DNA of 64,000 bases. It comes from Pleurodeles waltl (taxonomy: Eukaryota > Chordata > Amphibia > Caudata > Salamandridae). Made by a program: the position numbers and the translations under genes. Positions 21,441 to 34,278 of the stretch are shown piece after piece. The DNA is taken from the NCBI RefSeq assembly GCF_031143425.1, contig NC_090440.1, positions 1,272,845,123-1,272,909,122 on the forward strand. Reading direction: 5' to 3'. Each line of letters opens with the position of its first letter. Positions within the stretch are counted from its first letter, which is position 1. The notes under the pieces are model-generated. The model did no database searches, was not told the DNA's origin, and saw only the letters and a program-made list of their open reading frames with translations.

Positions 21441-23551
21441 TAACTCTAGTGTCTTCAGATGATGGTTTCAGAAGCTGTATTATGGTCTAAGAAAGTGTAG
21501 CTTTAGTAAGCTGGGTCTGTGGATGGGTCATATGCTCCTTGACTGGTTAAGAGGACAAAAATGTTTTCTCGGAGCCAAGGAAGTTTAATGGGACATCAAA
21601 ATGATCAGCTCAGGAAAATACTAAAGGGGTTGCGACTTCAAGATGAGAATAATCTACAAAAACAGGATCTAAAAAGTGGGGGCACGTACTAATTGAATGA
21701 AGCTTATTGTGGTTAAGGCGTTCAGCAAATGAGTGGTTTTCGTGGAGGTTGGATTATCCAGTTTGAAGTTAAGATTCCTTGATTCAGTGAGGTTAGCTGT
21801 TTTTAAGAAAAAATGAGTCAAATGTCAGAAATTGCTTAACGAAATCTGGATTGAGGTTGAGGCAGATGGTTGATTATTGCACCTGATAAGTACAGTAACG
21901 AATTAAGCTGTAAGAGAAGAGCAACGATACTGACTCTGTGCACATCTCCAGGTCTGGGTTAATGTATCTTGATTCCAAGTTTATCAAATCTCATTTTATC
22001 ACATATATCCCTTTAGGATGACAAATACCAATTTCAAATTATTTTAGTTTATTCATTGCATTATGAAAAGCTTGATCATACTAAAACACATATTATATGG
22101 TAAAGCAACAAAGATCAAGCAATGTTCTTATCTTTAACATTATCACAGAGATCTTTCAAACTAGGTTACTCATTCTTTTTTTTTTACATTTTCTGGACCA
22201 GTTTAGGAATTTAAAATCTACATTGTTGCACATTTGCAACTAAATATTAATCTTGCCATAAGCCGTGTCCCTAAAGATCTTTAGAAGGTGTGATTTGTTA
22301 ATTACGTGAAGGTAAAGCAAGACAGCATTCTAATCATATACAATAGCATACAATGTTCCCTAACAATAAATAGACATCTGTCACATGCTCTAAACAGAAA
22401 AAATCATTGTATTAAATTCTGTGATCAATTTAAAATAAATTGTCATCCCATCATATCTATACTTTAAACATCAAAGTCTCTTTTGTCTCCTGAAATGGGA
22501 GTAAACTCCTTTTAAGCCTAACTTTACACTGCCAGATGTTATTTCTTTCCTTTTTAATTTTTGAAGGAAAATATGATCAGAGAAGAATTCGTAGGGAATG
22601 TTTAAGATACCCTCTTTAAGCAATAAATGGAGATTCACAACCCTGAGATATTGCAAGCCGATGAAATATTTGCAGTGTTAGTGTTCCTTTTGAGACCCTG
22701 AAATTATTCAAAGTAATTTATTATTTAACATGGTTGAACATCAAAGGCTGCGCTGTGAAAATTAACATTTTGTTCTGTATTATGTTTCTGCAATATCTAT
22801 TCATATGCTTAGCTCCAGATCCAAATGCACAGCTCTGCCAAAGCACATTCGATACAAGGTGCATGTTCTGTACCCACATTATGAGCTGGCAACCATCATT
22901 AGTGCACTGTGTACACTGTGGACCTAATTCACGAAGCCACTTACAGCTGCACACCTGCATTTATAGCCAAAATGGCTCTATTTACGCTGCTGTGCCACAA
23001 AAGAATACCTAGCAGACATAAATGTTTTTAGTACGGCTCATTTTATGACTTAATTTTAATATAGATATGTCTATTTTTGGATGTCAATATCTTTGCTACA
23101 ATATTAGGGTAGAATGATAACGGCTATATAATCAGGACTTTATATGAAAATAACAACTGTCTCAATGCCATTTCCAGTAATACCTCTGGAAAGCTACAAC
23201 TCTAACCTTGTAGGACCAGTAAGACCAGGAGGCAATGCTCAGTCTTCCTGTCTTTCTCAGCTGACATAGTCGACACTGGTTAAGTTTCAAGACATTTATG
23301 ATAGTTTGAACAAGATTCAATTTTCTAATTAAAATAAATAAAGTCTTGGGGGAGTGGCTATGATGTTGCTTGTGATGGCAGCCTGACCACAGAGCTCCCA
23401 GTCTTGTGGTCACTCGAACATCTAAATATACTGGCCAGTTGTGTTGGAAGACTGCAATAAGAATGACTAAGATTTATGCCATGAGTAGGGTCATGAAAGA
23501 GCACCCAGCTAAAGAACAGTAGTGCCTTGGCGCAGTTCTTTCTCTGACAAT
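21441..23551. other. AT-rich sequence without recognised genes
   Basis: No coding motif or repeat boundary is recognised in about 2.1 kb. The part next to 21440 may hold unrecognisable upstream portions of the minus-strand LINE. Confidence 0.35.
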
Positions 23552-23718
23552 GGGCCTGATTTAGAACTTGGCAGACGGATTACTACATCACAACGGTTAT
23601 GGATATCTTGTCCGCTAAAATTCCATTCTATCCTATGGGATTATATTTCAGTGGATGGGATATCTGTCACCAGTGTAACAGAGTAACCTGTCTACCAAGT
23701 TAGTTCTAAATCAGGCCC
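23552..23718. mobile_element. Palindromic MITE, 167 bp
   Basis: The element begins GGGCCTGATTTAGAACTTGG and ends with its near-exact reverse complement (terminating CTAAATCAGGCCC). Subterminal halves are also partly complementary around a centre near 23635, so most of the element can fold on itself. It has no coding capacity. The target duplication is not clear (flanks aat and tat). Confidence 0.75.
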
Positions 23719-24394
23719 TATGTTTCTCTCTCAAAGAGGGCAAGATCGCAGTGACCATTTTCGTTTATGGAGTCCAGTAAATAATGGTAAGCTTCATTTT
23801 GATTCATCTTGTGGATTATTTGAAGTACAGTACAGGTTTTGCATTTTCTCCTAATTTTATTTTCACCTCATGAGGTCTTTTAAATAGCTCTCATAACATG
23901 TGACTGCCTCCGTCTTTCTTGCTTTATTTTTCTCTGCCAATGCCGGAGACTCTTCGATGCCATTCATTCAAGTGTTATTTCTTAGTGTCGCAGAGGTTAG
24001 TATTGATGAATTATTTTGTGGCATTATTTATTCTCTATACCTGGGTAAAACAAGGCATTCAAAACTTTCTAAAATACCTCCAAATTATCAAAACTAAGAA
24101 GCCTCTTTAGACTAACATCCTATCATGGAAGGTTCTCTGACATCGAAACATATGTATACCTTCTGCAATCCCTAAGTTAATTTTGTCATCAAAATCATCT
24201 TCTTCATTACCAGATACCAAAAGATCAAATCCTGAACCTCTGTCTCTTAGTGTCAATCTCCTCTGTTTTCCATGGAGATCTTAATGGATGAAATAGGAGC
24301 CATCTGTCCTCACATTGAGGAGACAAGCTGACAGTTGTAAATATTGAATGATAAATGGTCTTTTTGTAAATAAAGTGAGAAGTAAAGCAGGGAA
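23719..24394. other. AT-rich sequence, nothing recognised
   Basis: Intervening sequence between the MITE and the L1-like ORF1 remnant. It could be the 5' part of that LINE, but no motif is visible. Confidence 0.3.
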
Positions 24395-24905
24395 AGGGTA
24401 TTATTCAGGTTGCAACTGGTAAATATGATTCCATGCAGAAGGAAATAACTTCACTGAAAACACTGTCTGAAGATTTAGAAAATCGGGAATAAGAAGAATA
24501 ATTCACACATGTATGGTCTTATCGAGCAAATTGAAGCATATTATTCCATCCCATTCTTTGACTCCTCTCTTCCAAAGTTGTTGGAATTTCCAGATGCCAC
24601 ACAATTAAATATTCAAACAAGCTCATAGATGGGGGCCAATAAATAGGTTTTCTGCCAATGCATCTAAAACAAGAGGATGTATTGTTTACTTTTTAGAACA
24701 TATTCAGTTATTAAGATCCTTAATGCAGCTTAGGCCAAGAAACATCTTTCTTGAATGGGCAATACACTTTTCTACCTCAATTTGTAGATAAAGAAACAGC
24801 AGATAGTTGCGAAGACTCCTTAGAGCTTTGACCATCTCTTCACTCTATGCAGTCCAGATATGGTCTGATCCATCAATGTTATTTTTAAGTGACTTATAAT
24901 GTTGA
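24395..24905 (+). pseudogene. L1-like ORF1 remnant
   Basis: A frame with one early shift reads KEITSLKTLSEDLENR, then NKKNNSHMYGLIEQIEA, matching the coiled-coil-to-RRM junction of L1 ORF1p (typically ELEDRSRRNNIR..G..E). Across several frames, further blocks include GCIVYFLEHIQLLRSLMQ and LRALTISSLYA, which fit the RNA-binding and C-terminal parts. ORF1p is the RNA chaperone of L1. The assignment is by pattern and the copy is heavily mutated. Confidence 0.45.
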
Positions 24906-26035
24906 GACAAACACATATGATGATCCTGCTAAACTTAGACAATCCATTTATTAACATAGAGTTGAGATAATGGAAACTTCAAGGCTCTGCAGTTGTTAAT
25001 ATATTGAAAGATAATGTTTATTTGGTTTTTGTTGTGGTTTGCTGAAGGTGCTGACAATAGTTTTGTTTCATTACAGGTTTCAGAGTTTTGTATGAAACCT
25101 GAGGACTTGCATTTTTGTCCTGTCACCACACCAGTGACTCCCTGCCTGTGTCACCTCTGTAATTTGCTGTTTTCCCTCCTCAATTTTACGTCGCCCTATA
25201 ATTATTTCTTGCGGACATCAAGTCATTGGTATGTAATTCTGATCCTCCTTATTATACTTTTTTCTTTTTTAGATTTCACACCTCTTTTTATGTCTTTCCT
25301 TTTCTTGTCTATTCTCTACTCTTCATTTCCTCTATTTCACAGCATACCCATTCCTTTCTTTGTGTTGCCTGGAAGTATTGTGTATGCCTCATTATATTTC
25401 CTTAATAAAAGGCCTCATTCAGATTTATTTCTGGGAAAACTAGTAAAATTTAAAACCTTATATTGTTTTATTAAAGGAAACACATGTATCAGCTATGGAG
25501 ACTCAGAAACTTCCAAAACGTTAGGTGGGAAAGGTTCTGGTATCTAATGTTTTCAACTAGAAAAAATGGTTCAGCCAGTTTGTATGATAAAAATGTAGAA
25601 GTTATTGTTAGATCACAACAAACCGATAATAATGGTTGATGGGTTGCTGCAATGTTCTGTATTAATAAGATCCTTATTACCATATGTAATGTTTATGGTC
25701 TCACTCAGAGTAATTATACATTATGGCCAGATTGCAAAAACATTCTTGGAATTTGGTGACCAAACTTTAATTTTTAGGGGTAATTGCAATCAAGATATAG
25801 ATACTTTTATAGACAGAAATTCAAAGTGTAATTTTTTCCCTTAAAAATGCATAAACAATTTGGCTCCTCCATGAAATAAACACCCTTGATAGACTCATTG
25901 AGGATTAGGAATTCATCACTGAGGGATCATTCTTTTTTCTAGCTGCCCCATTACTCGCTGTCTTCAGTCATATTACTTGACAATATTTTTCTTAGTAAAC
26001 ATTTGGCCCACCTTTTGAATTCTGTATCTGAATCC
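24906..26035. other. AT-rich sequence, no recognised gene
   Basis: It contains a long hydrophobic frame (25014-25547, plus) driven by T-rich composition that shows no domain. It ends where the truncated family A repeat begins. Confidence 0.35.
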
Positions 26036-27016
26036 AAACTGAGGAAATGCTTTGTTCTGCCTTCCTGGAACTGGGCTGCCCAGACCCCAGGATGGCAGAA
26101 CCCTGTCTGTGAGGTGGCAGCAGCTGTAGCTGCAGTGCAAGCCTCATAGAGCTGGTTTGGCAGTACTGTGGGCCCATGGTGGAGCCCCCAGGATGCATGG
26201 AATTGGCTCCCCAATACCATATTTGGAACAGGGGAACAATTCCATGATCTTAGACAGGTTACATGGCCATTTTCGGAGTTACAATTGTGAAGCTACATAC
26301 AGGTATTGACCTATGTGTAGTGCACGCGTGTAATGGTGTCCCCACACTCACAAAGTCACGGGAAATGGCCCTGAACTACGTGGGGGCACCTTTGCTAGTG
26401 CAAGGGTGCCCTCACACTTAGTAACTTTGCACCTAACCTACAGCAAGTGAAGGTTAGACATATAAGTGGCTTATAAGTTACTTAAGGGTAGTGGAAATGG
26501 CTGAGAAATAATGTGTGTGTTATTTCACGCAGGCTGCAATTACAGGCCTGGGCAAGGGTTTGTCTGAGCTCCCTATGGGTGGCAAAAGAAAAGCTGCAGC
26601 CCATAGGGAGCTCCTGGAACCCCAATGCCATAGGTACCTAGGTGCCATATAGTAGGGACTTATCAGGGAGGTCCAGTGTGCCAATTTAAATTTGTAAATG
26701 AAGTAACTAGCCTACAGTGACAAATTTAAAAGCAGAGAGAGCATAAGCACTGAGGTTCTGGTTAGCAGACCCTCAGTGACACAGTCACGCACTACTGACA
26801 ACACACACATTAGGCTTAAACTATGAGCACTGGGGTCCTGACCAGCAGGATCCCAGTGAGACAGGCAAAACACACTGACATATAGGTTTTTTTCTATGAG
26901 CACTGCGGTCCTGGCTTGCAGGATCCCGGTGACACAGTAAAAACACACTGACACACACTCACAAACAGGCCAAAAGTCGGGGTAACCATGCTAGAAAGAG
27001 GCTACTTTCTCGCACA
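26036..27016 (-). mobile_element. Truncated family A repeat, copy A4
   Basis: Homology to A1 starts at about 26036 (aligned to about 2600 in A1) and runs to the terminus CTCGCACA at 27016. It has the same three near-palindromes (26748-26778, 26828-26858, 26901-26931). It retains the family's 5' third in minus orientation and lacks the rest. Which event truncated it is not visible. Confidence 0.7.
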
Positions 27017-27371
27017 TGTGTATTGCAACATGGGTTAAGCACGTTCTGATAAGGGTGTACCAATGTATGTATGTAGGTTTTCAGCATTTTACTAATCAGT
27101 TTCCCCAGGATTTTGTATTCTGTATTTGTAAAGACAGCAGCCTGCATGATTTTACCTCTGAATGGTCCAGACAAGTTTTTGGTAACACCGCTACTGTGGC
27201 TGTTCTATTTGAGACAGGCAACTCACCCCTGCAATATGCTGCGATACAGACCGCCAGTAGCCTTTGAGTTAGTTTATTACTGTAGATAAATTTAAAATTC
27301 AGAAGGAAATCTGTTGTCCACGAGTGTAATTCCTGGCCAGGTCCTCCATAGCAGAGGTTCTCTGTTCTCAT
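27017..27371 (-). pseudogene. L1/Tx1-like reverse transcriptase fragment
   Basis: The minus strand reads SNKLTQRLLAVCIAAYCRGE, LPVSNRTATVAVLPKTCLDH, EVKSCRLLSLQ and LISKMLKTYIHTLVHPYQN. These are the beginning of the L1-clade RT domain (usual forms LP.S...A.I.LLPK.GKD and YRPISLLN, then HPDQ.GFI). It stops abruptly at the terminus of the family A copy A4. Only this fragment of the RT is visible. Confidence 0.65.
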
Positions 27372-28689
27372 GACAAAGGTACCTCCAATGCCTCCCTCGA
27401 TCTAGCATCCTGACAAGGCCTAGGTTTTTGTTCCAAATATTTTTAAAGAGCAATGGGACCCTTCATCTTCGTACTTGTATATATATTGTCTCATAATATT
27501 GCACAAAGGTCTCACTTTTCTCCCCCAGCTTAGGGATATGCTACCAGCCTCACTGCAATCGTACATATGGGTGATCTGTCAATACAAGCTTGTGTCAGCC
27601 TCTCTAGTAGGGGCCATGCTAAATTGCCCTCCCTGTGTTTCCTGGCAGAATATTCTTTGTATCTTATCTATCTGAGTCTTTCCAGCCTATGTGTGTGTCC
27701 CAAGACACACAGAGTCCATTGCAACTCTCATGTCTCATGTCCCAAATCCAGCAACCCACTACACGACTATATATCACTAAAAGCAATGCAAACATCTAAA
27801 TCTCTTAAAATTACAAACTACATTTTTTAATATTAATAACAATTTTACCAACAATAGTAACATCTAACATTAATATTTTAACTAAAACATAGAAACATTA
27901 TTTAAAAACAATACTTTTTACAACTTTTTTTACTGAAAACTATATTAAAAACAACAACATTATAATAAACTGTATTGCTTATCATAAACATTTTATTTAC
28001 AATATTGCATCCAATAATATTTTTGTATCACAATATTTCTTTTCTGATATTTATGTGTTATGATATTTTGAGCTTGATGTTTTGTCCAAACACAAGATAC
28101 AATATGAGATGATCAATGATGTGGGCTGGGAGACTTGGGGGACTGATGTGTTCTTGATGAGTGGATCTCCTGATAAATGCACTACACAACCTCTCACACT
28201 GTTCTAACTGGAATTAATCATTATGTTCTCAGTTCAAAGTTAATACTGGCAAGGTAGTTTTCATTCACTAATAATCCAGCCTCTGGCTGGGGGCTGGGAA
28301 ACGTGGTAATCAGAGAGCATTTTTTTCATTTATTCAGGGTGAAATATTGTTCAGAGCAGTCATATGAGTGCAGACAGATATGGAGCACAGATTGCACACA
28401 CAAGATGTCAGGGGTGAGTAGACCAAGATTTTATGAGCTATGTAGTGGTCCATAATAGATTCCCCGTGGCTGATTTGGGTGAGTGGGAAAGGTGTCCCTA
28501 CTGCACTACACACCACATACAACTTTATAACATGAACACTTCATGGGCTGGGCACCCCTTCCAAATGACACAGTTTTCTTTGTTATGAGGTGTAAGAACA
28601 TATGCATAGTATGCCTCCAGAAGACACATTTGATAAAAGAGGAGATTGAGAAACTCTGTGGGAGTCAAGTAAGGGGTACTGCCTACTAA
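27372..28689. other. AT-rich sequence, no recognised gene
   Basis: 27780-28060 is extremely A/T-rich with many TAAAACA/ATATT runs. Nothing is recognised on either strand. Short frames such as 28755-28525 (minus) lack motifs. Confidence 0.35.
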
Positions 28690-31600
28690 GCATTTTCTTG
28701 TGGAAACCTGACCTGGATTGTGCCCAGAGTACCTTATGTCATCTTTTACACTCATATAGATGAGGATGTCATGTACACTATCCTGGATGGGACAAAAGAA
28801 GGGGAGGAAGTATCATTAACAGGCATGCATGCCCCAAACACAGGTCAAGTCCAATTTCTGGACCTGCTGAATACGCACTTGATTACAGTCTGCAATACAC
28901 TCAGGATACAGGGCAAATACAATATGGTGTGGCTATTGATAAAGATAGGGTAGTTCCCCTTTGTGGGGAGCTGCGTGTAGATTCACTTTGCAAAAATGTA
29001 AAACCTGCGTGAATTAATGGCAATTTCAAGAAGCTTACAGCGAGCAGTACCTAAGGGAGTGAGAATAGTCTTTTATTCCTCAATGCATGAATTTTAAACA
29101 AGATTGGACTTGTTCTACTCAAGATGGAAAGAGGATTTGAGATGCTGTTGAGTGACTATTTCACTAGCACCTCATCGGAATGCGGCCAATTATAGCTGTT
29201 GGTTGCAGGGGACTCAGTGCAACTGGCGATACCAACTGTAGGAAAGTACCATCTTGCCTGGCATGTTACCCTCAATTTTACTTGTATGTTAGTTTGTTTT
29301 TGCCTGTCTCAGTGGGATCCTGCTAGCCAGGACCCCAGTGCTCATAGTTTGTGGCCTGAATGTGTGTCCCTGTATAGTGACTAACTGTGTCACTGAGGCT
29401 CTGCTAATCAGAACCTCAGTGCTTATGCTCTCTCTGCCTTTAAAATTGTCACTATAGGCAAGTGAACATTTTCATCAATTCTAATTGGCACACTGGAACA
29501 CACTTATTCCCTAGTATATGGTACCTAGGTACCCAGGATATTGTGGTTCCAGGAGATCCCTATGAGCTGCAGCATTTCTTTTGCCACCCATAGGGAGCTC
29601 AGACAAATCCTACACAGGATTGCCACTGCAGCCTGAGTGAAATAACGTCCAAGTTATTTCACAGCCATTTTACACTGCACTTAAGTAACTTTTAAGTCAC
29701 CTATATTTCTAACCTTCAGTTGGAGAAGGCTAGCTGCAAAGTTACTAAGTGTGAGGGCACCCTGGCACTAGCCAAGGTGCCCCCACATAGTTCAGGGCAA
29801 TTTCCTCGGACTTTGTGAGTGCGGGACACCATTACACATGTGCACTACACATAGGTCAATACCTATATGTAGCTTCACAATGGTAACTCTGAATATGGCC
29901 ATGTAACATGTCTAAGATCATGGAATTGTCCCCCCATGCCAAATCTGGTATTGGGGTGCCAATCCCATGCATCCCCGGGGCTCCAGCATGGACTCCGGGT
30001 ACTACCAAACCAGCTCTCTGGGGTTTTCACTGCAGCTACCGCTGCTGCCAACCCACAGACAGGCTTCTGCCCTCCTGGGGTCTGCCCAGCCCAGTCCCAG
30101 GAAGGCAGAACAAAGGATTTCCTCTGAGAGTAGGTGTTACACCCTCTCCCTTTGGAAATAGGTGTTAAGGGCCTGAAAGGAGTAGCCTCTCCAGGCCTCT
30201 GGAAATGCTTTGAAGGGCACAGATGGTGCGCTCCTTGCATAAACCAGTCTACACCAGTTCAGGGAACCCATAGCCCCTGCTCTGGCATGAAACTGGACAA
30301 AGGAAAGGGGAGTGACCACTCCCCTGTCCTTCACCACCCCAGGGGTGGTGCCCAGAGCTCCTCCAGTGTTTCCCAGACCTCTGCCATCTTGAATCCATAG
30401 GTGTGAGGGCACAATGGAGGCCTCTGAGTGGCCAGTGCCAGCAGGTGATGTCAGAGACCCCTCCTGATAGGTGCTTACCTGACTGGGTGGCCAGTCCTCC
30501 TCTGAGGGCTATTTAGGGTCTCTCCTGTGGGCTTTTCCTCAGATAACGATTTGCAAGAATTCACCAGAGTTCCTCTGTATCTCCCTCTTCGACTTCTGCC
30601 AAGGATCGACCACTGACTGCTCCAGGATGCCTGCAAAATTGCAACAAAGTAGCAAGAAGACTACCAGCGACATTATAGGGCCTAATCCTGATGGCTTTCT
30701 CAACTGTTTCCTGGTGGTGCATGCTCTGGGGGCTGTCTGCCTTCACCCTACACTGGAAGCCAAGAAGAAATCTCCTGTGGGTTGACGGAGACTTCCCTCT
30801 GCTAACGCAGGCACCAACCTTCAACTTCACCAGTCCTCTGGGCCCCCTCTCATCATGACGAGCGTGGTCCCTGGAACACAGGTGGTGGATTCAAGTGACC
30901 CCGACAGTCCAGTGGTCCATCTGCCCAGATTTGGTGGAGGTAAGTCAGTAATCTTGTGTACTGCACGAACTGCAGCTGCTAGGGCTTCTATGCACTTTTG
31001 CAAGTAATCCTTCATGCACAGCACAGCCCAGGTCCCCCGCACTCTGTCCTGCTTTGCACAACTCGCTGAGTTGACCACCGGCTTTGTGGGACCCTCTTTT
31101 GTAGTGTTGAATTGACTGCCGTGCTCAGTTTCCTTGAACCTGTGTTCAGGTACTTCTGTGGGTGCTGCATTCTTGTGTGTGGGCTCTCTATCTTGCTGAG
31201 CGCCCCCTCTGTCTCCTCTTCCAAGTGGCGACCTCTTGGTCTTTCCTGGGCCCGGGCAGCACCCTTTTTCTTCAACCGCGACCTTTTCAGCTAGCAAGGC
31301 TTGTTTGTAGTATTTCTCCAAAGAAACAGCTCTGCATCCTTCAGCATTCCATAGGACATCTTCTGTGCAAAGGAGAAGTTCCTAGCTTCTTCCATTGTTG
31401 CAGAATCCTCAGCTTCTTCTACCCAGAGGCAGCCATTTTGCACCTTCATCCGGGGTTCAGTGGGCTCCTGTCTCACGGACACTTTTGTGACTCTTGGACC
31501 TGGTTCCCTTCCTTTACAAGTCCTCAGGTCCAGAAATCTGTCTTCAGTGCTTTGCAGTCAGTTGTGGTCCTATCATGACTTTAGTGTGTTTCTTGGGAAG

Positions 31601-32320
31601 TAGGGTCACTTTACTCCTACTTTTCAGGGTCTTGGGGTGGGGTATCTTGGACACCCTTAGTATTTTCTTACACTCCCAGCGACCCTTTATACACTACACT
31701 AGGCCTGGGGTCCCTAAGTGGTTCACATTCCACTTTCTAAGTATATGGTTTGTGTTGCCTCTAGGCATATTGCATCCTATTGTATTCTACAGTGTTTGCA
31801 CTACTTTTCTAACTTACTTACCTGATTTTGGTTTGTGTGTATATTTTGTGTATTTTACTTACCTCCTAAGGGAGTATATCCTCTGAGATATTTTTGGCAC
31901 ATTGTCAGTAAAATGAAGTACCTTTATTTTTAGTAACTCTGAGTATTGTAATTCTTATGATATAGTACTGTATGATATAAGTGGTACAGTAGGAGCTTTG
32001 CATGTCTCCTAGTTCAGCCTAAGCTGCTCTACTATAGCTACAGCTATCAGCCTAAGCTGCTAGAACACTACTAATCTACTAATAAGTGATAAATGGACCT
32101 GGCACAAGGTGTAAGTACCATCAGGTACCCACCATTAGCCAGGCCAGCCTCCTACACCAACATGGAGGCTAGAGGTAAATGAATTAGCTGATACTCTCTT
32201 TTAGGTTGAGATAGGGGATCAGATAGACAGCTACTTCGGGGAGAATGAGGAGACCATTGGGGATGTTATGCTGGATTTGTCAGGGGACAGTGTGGAAAGT
32301 ATTTAAATTAAGAATATATT
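28690..32320 (+). pseudogene. L1-like LINE endonuclease remnant, split by repeat A2
   Basis: Upstream of 29231 the plus strand reads LTGMHAPNTGQVQFLDLLNT (the conserved NVYAPN...Q..FL region of the APE endonuclease) and, with frameshifts, GVRIVFYSSMHEF and TRLDLFYS (normally YTYYS..H...SRIDYF). After the inserted family A copy (29237-32156) the frame resumes with TWRLEVNELADTLF and IDSYFGENEETIGDV, typical of the segment after the endonuclease. The copy is strongly decayed; no RT is found downstream, where AT-rich tandem repeats begin. Confidence 0.5.
29237..32156 (+). mobile_element. Family A LTR-like repeat, copy A2 (complete)
   Basis: The element is 2920 bp, starts TGTAGGAAAG and ends GCCTCCTACA, with a perfect 5-bp target duplication CCAAC (29232-29236 and 32157-32161). 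TG...CA ends and a 5-bp duplication identify LTR-retrotransposon integration. Near-palindromes lie at 29310-29340 and 29391-29421 near the 5' end. Oligo-A/T and AATAAA-like sequence lies about 240 bp before the 3' end. No gag, protease or polymerase frame is seen, so I interpret it as a solo LTR of about 2.9 kb; a non-autonomous unit with LTR-like ends is the alternative. Confidence 0.8.
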
Positions 32321-33242
32321 TAATGTATTGTTGATTTGTATTTTATTTTTTCAATGATTAATATGATGAAAGAGTTATGTTACATTTGAATTTACATTTG
32401 AAATGTTATTTTTTATTTTAGTTTTATTAGTAATAACAATTAGTTATATTTTAGTAGTGGGTTGTTGGGTTTGTACGGGCAAATGGTGGGAAGTTAATTA
32501 AGATAAATAAATTATTGTTTTTTAGATTATAAGTCTTAAATAATAATTGTATTGATCTGTAATTAAGTAAAAATGTTAATACTGACTTATTTAAGTTATA
32601 CTTCAGTAGTAGGTTGTTGTATTGGTAAGGATGTAGTGTGGAAATTAGCTATCATAAAAATGATAATTTATTGCTAATTAGTTTTATTGTTAATTATTCA
32701 ATTAAATGTTATTTATGTAGATAGTTTATTATTGATTCATGTAAAAATATATTTTAGTTGCGGGTTGCTGGGTTTGAGTGGAATAGAGTGAGAAGTTGAA
32801 TTCAATTAAATGTATTTTAATGAAATGCTAATCTTTAATAAAATTAAATATTATTTAAATATTAAGAGATGCGCTGAAATGTGCATTTAATGTGGTGATG
32901 CTTGGTGCAGCTGGTGCTGATTGGGGTGGAGTGGGACTATGTCCCCAGCCACCCAGGAGTCAAGGAATGACCAGGGACTTTTAAGTGCCTAGTGATTCCT
33001 GCAGCATGGGATGCATGCGGGGTGCACCCATGCCGGACTCGGGCCCATCTTCACCCAGATGAGGCTGTACTGGGCTGGGCCACATCTCATGGTATCCCAA
33101 CCCTGATCACCATAAAGGTACCATTTTTCAGTTGTTGGTTGGAGGGTGATGCTTTGCTAAACTGTTTGTTTTTTAAATTTATTTAGATTGCATGACTGAT
33201 CCCTCTCTCCCCTCCTAACTGCTCTTATTCCCCAGGCTGTAC
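32321..33242. repeat. AT-rich imperfect tandem repeats, ~151-bp period
   Basis: A TTAGTAGTGGGTTGTTGGGTTTG-like block recurs at about 32449, 32601 and 32751, each followed by AT-rich DNA. The spacing is about 151 bp. Beyond 32870 no repeat or gene is recognised. Confidence 0.5.
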
Positions 33243-33663
33243 AATGGGGAAAAAGAAAATAGTTCAGAGTACTTCTGTCCCTACAACCCCTGCTAAACCC
33301 ACTACCAGTCATCTTGTACTCAAGCGAGCTGTGGGAGTCATCAATAACGAAATCAGCCTCACTCAAAGGAGACTTTCATTAAAGCTTGACCTGTTGATAG
33401 GGTCTGAAGTTTTGAACCACCTTCCGAGGGCCTTACTTCTGAGACTATGACAGTACTCCCGCACAACCCTACACCTATAGTTATAACCCCTGTTAATGCC
33501 CCTATATTATTCAAGTTATCTAGTCCCAAACCTCTGGTAAGTTGTGCCCATTTCTCCGTATATTCTAGGAAATCCAAACAAGGTACCCGGCCGAGGAAAT
33601 TAAATAAGTTTATCAGCATCACAGGATATTGCCCTGTGGGTTGTGGACTTGGCACCTTTTAAC
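33243..33663 (+). pseudogene. Possible LINE ORF1-type remnant
   Basis: Two short frames, 33244-33450 (starting MGKKKIVQSTSVPTTPAKPT) and 33447-33662, lie upstream of a LINE endonuclease remnant that resumes after the inserted L2 LINE. Lys/Pro/Thr-rich composition and position suggest an ORF1 protein, but I see no coiled coil, RRM or zinc knuckle. It may be non-coding. Confidence 0.25.
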
Positions 33664-34278
33664 CCTATTTTGCTCCCACAATCCCCAGTAGCGAAGGAGG
33701 ATATTTAAGTGTGATTGAGTATAGTGCCGCCAGTGTCATGCAGGGTTATTTTGAGATGTTAACGGAATTTTGAATGCTGAGTTATTACCCATAATTTCTC
33801 ATTTGAATTCCATTGAAGAAAAATTGGCACTTCTCACCTTTACATACAGTAACAAGCTGTGTACCCCCGGTGGGCAATGTCACAATGCCAACTGCGACTC
33901 AGTCCTCTAGTGAAGACCAGGTCTCAGTAGCTCATAACTCTGTGCTAGGGTTGCAGCACCTTCCAATGACATTATTCAAGACAATCAATGAGCTGTGCCT
34001 CAGATACTTTTCCAGGCGTTCCTCCCTGTGTTGTTACAACTGGTGAAGGGCCCACTGAAATAGATCGAAGTGGGAGGAGGTCCACAAGGCTTTTTACATC
34101 CAGCATCTGGTCAGGCTATAGTCAATATTCCCCCTGCTGCTTGTCCTTATGTGGCAGTATTAATAGGGGTGCCCCCCTCCAAAATAGGATGAAGGAACAT
34201 AGTGGTGGAGCAACCTTTGACCCTGCTTCTGCAGGCAGGTCGCTCCCTGCTCCGCCTTTCCGCACCACCTCCATCCCG

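Noticed and set aside
25014..25547. 177-codon plus-strand frame rich in Leu/Phe/Ser
   Set aside because: It comes from T/C-rich sequence, shows no domain, signal or splice context, and a hydrophobic frame of this kind is expected by composition.
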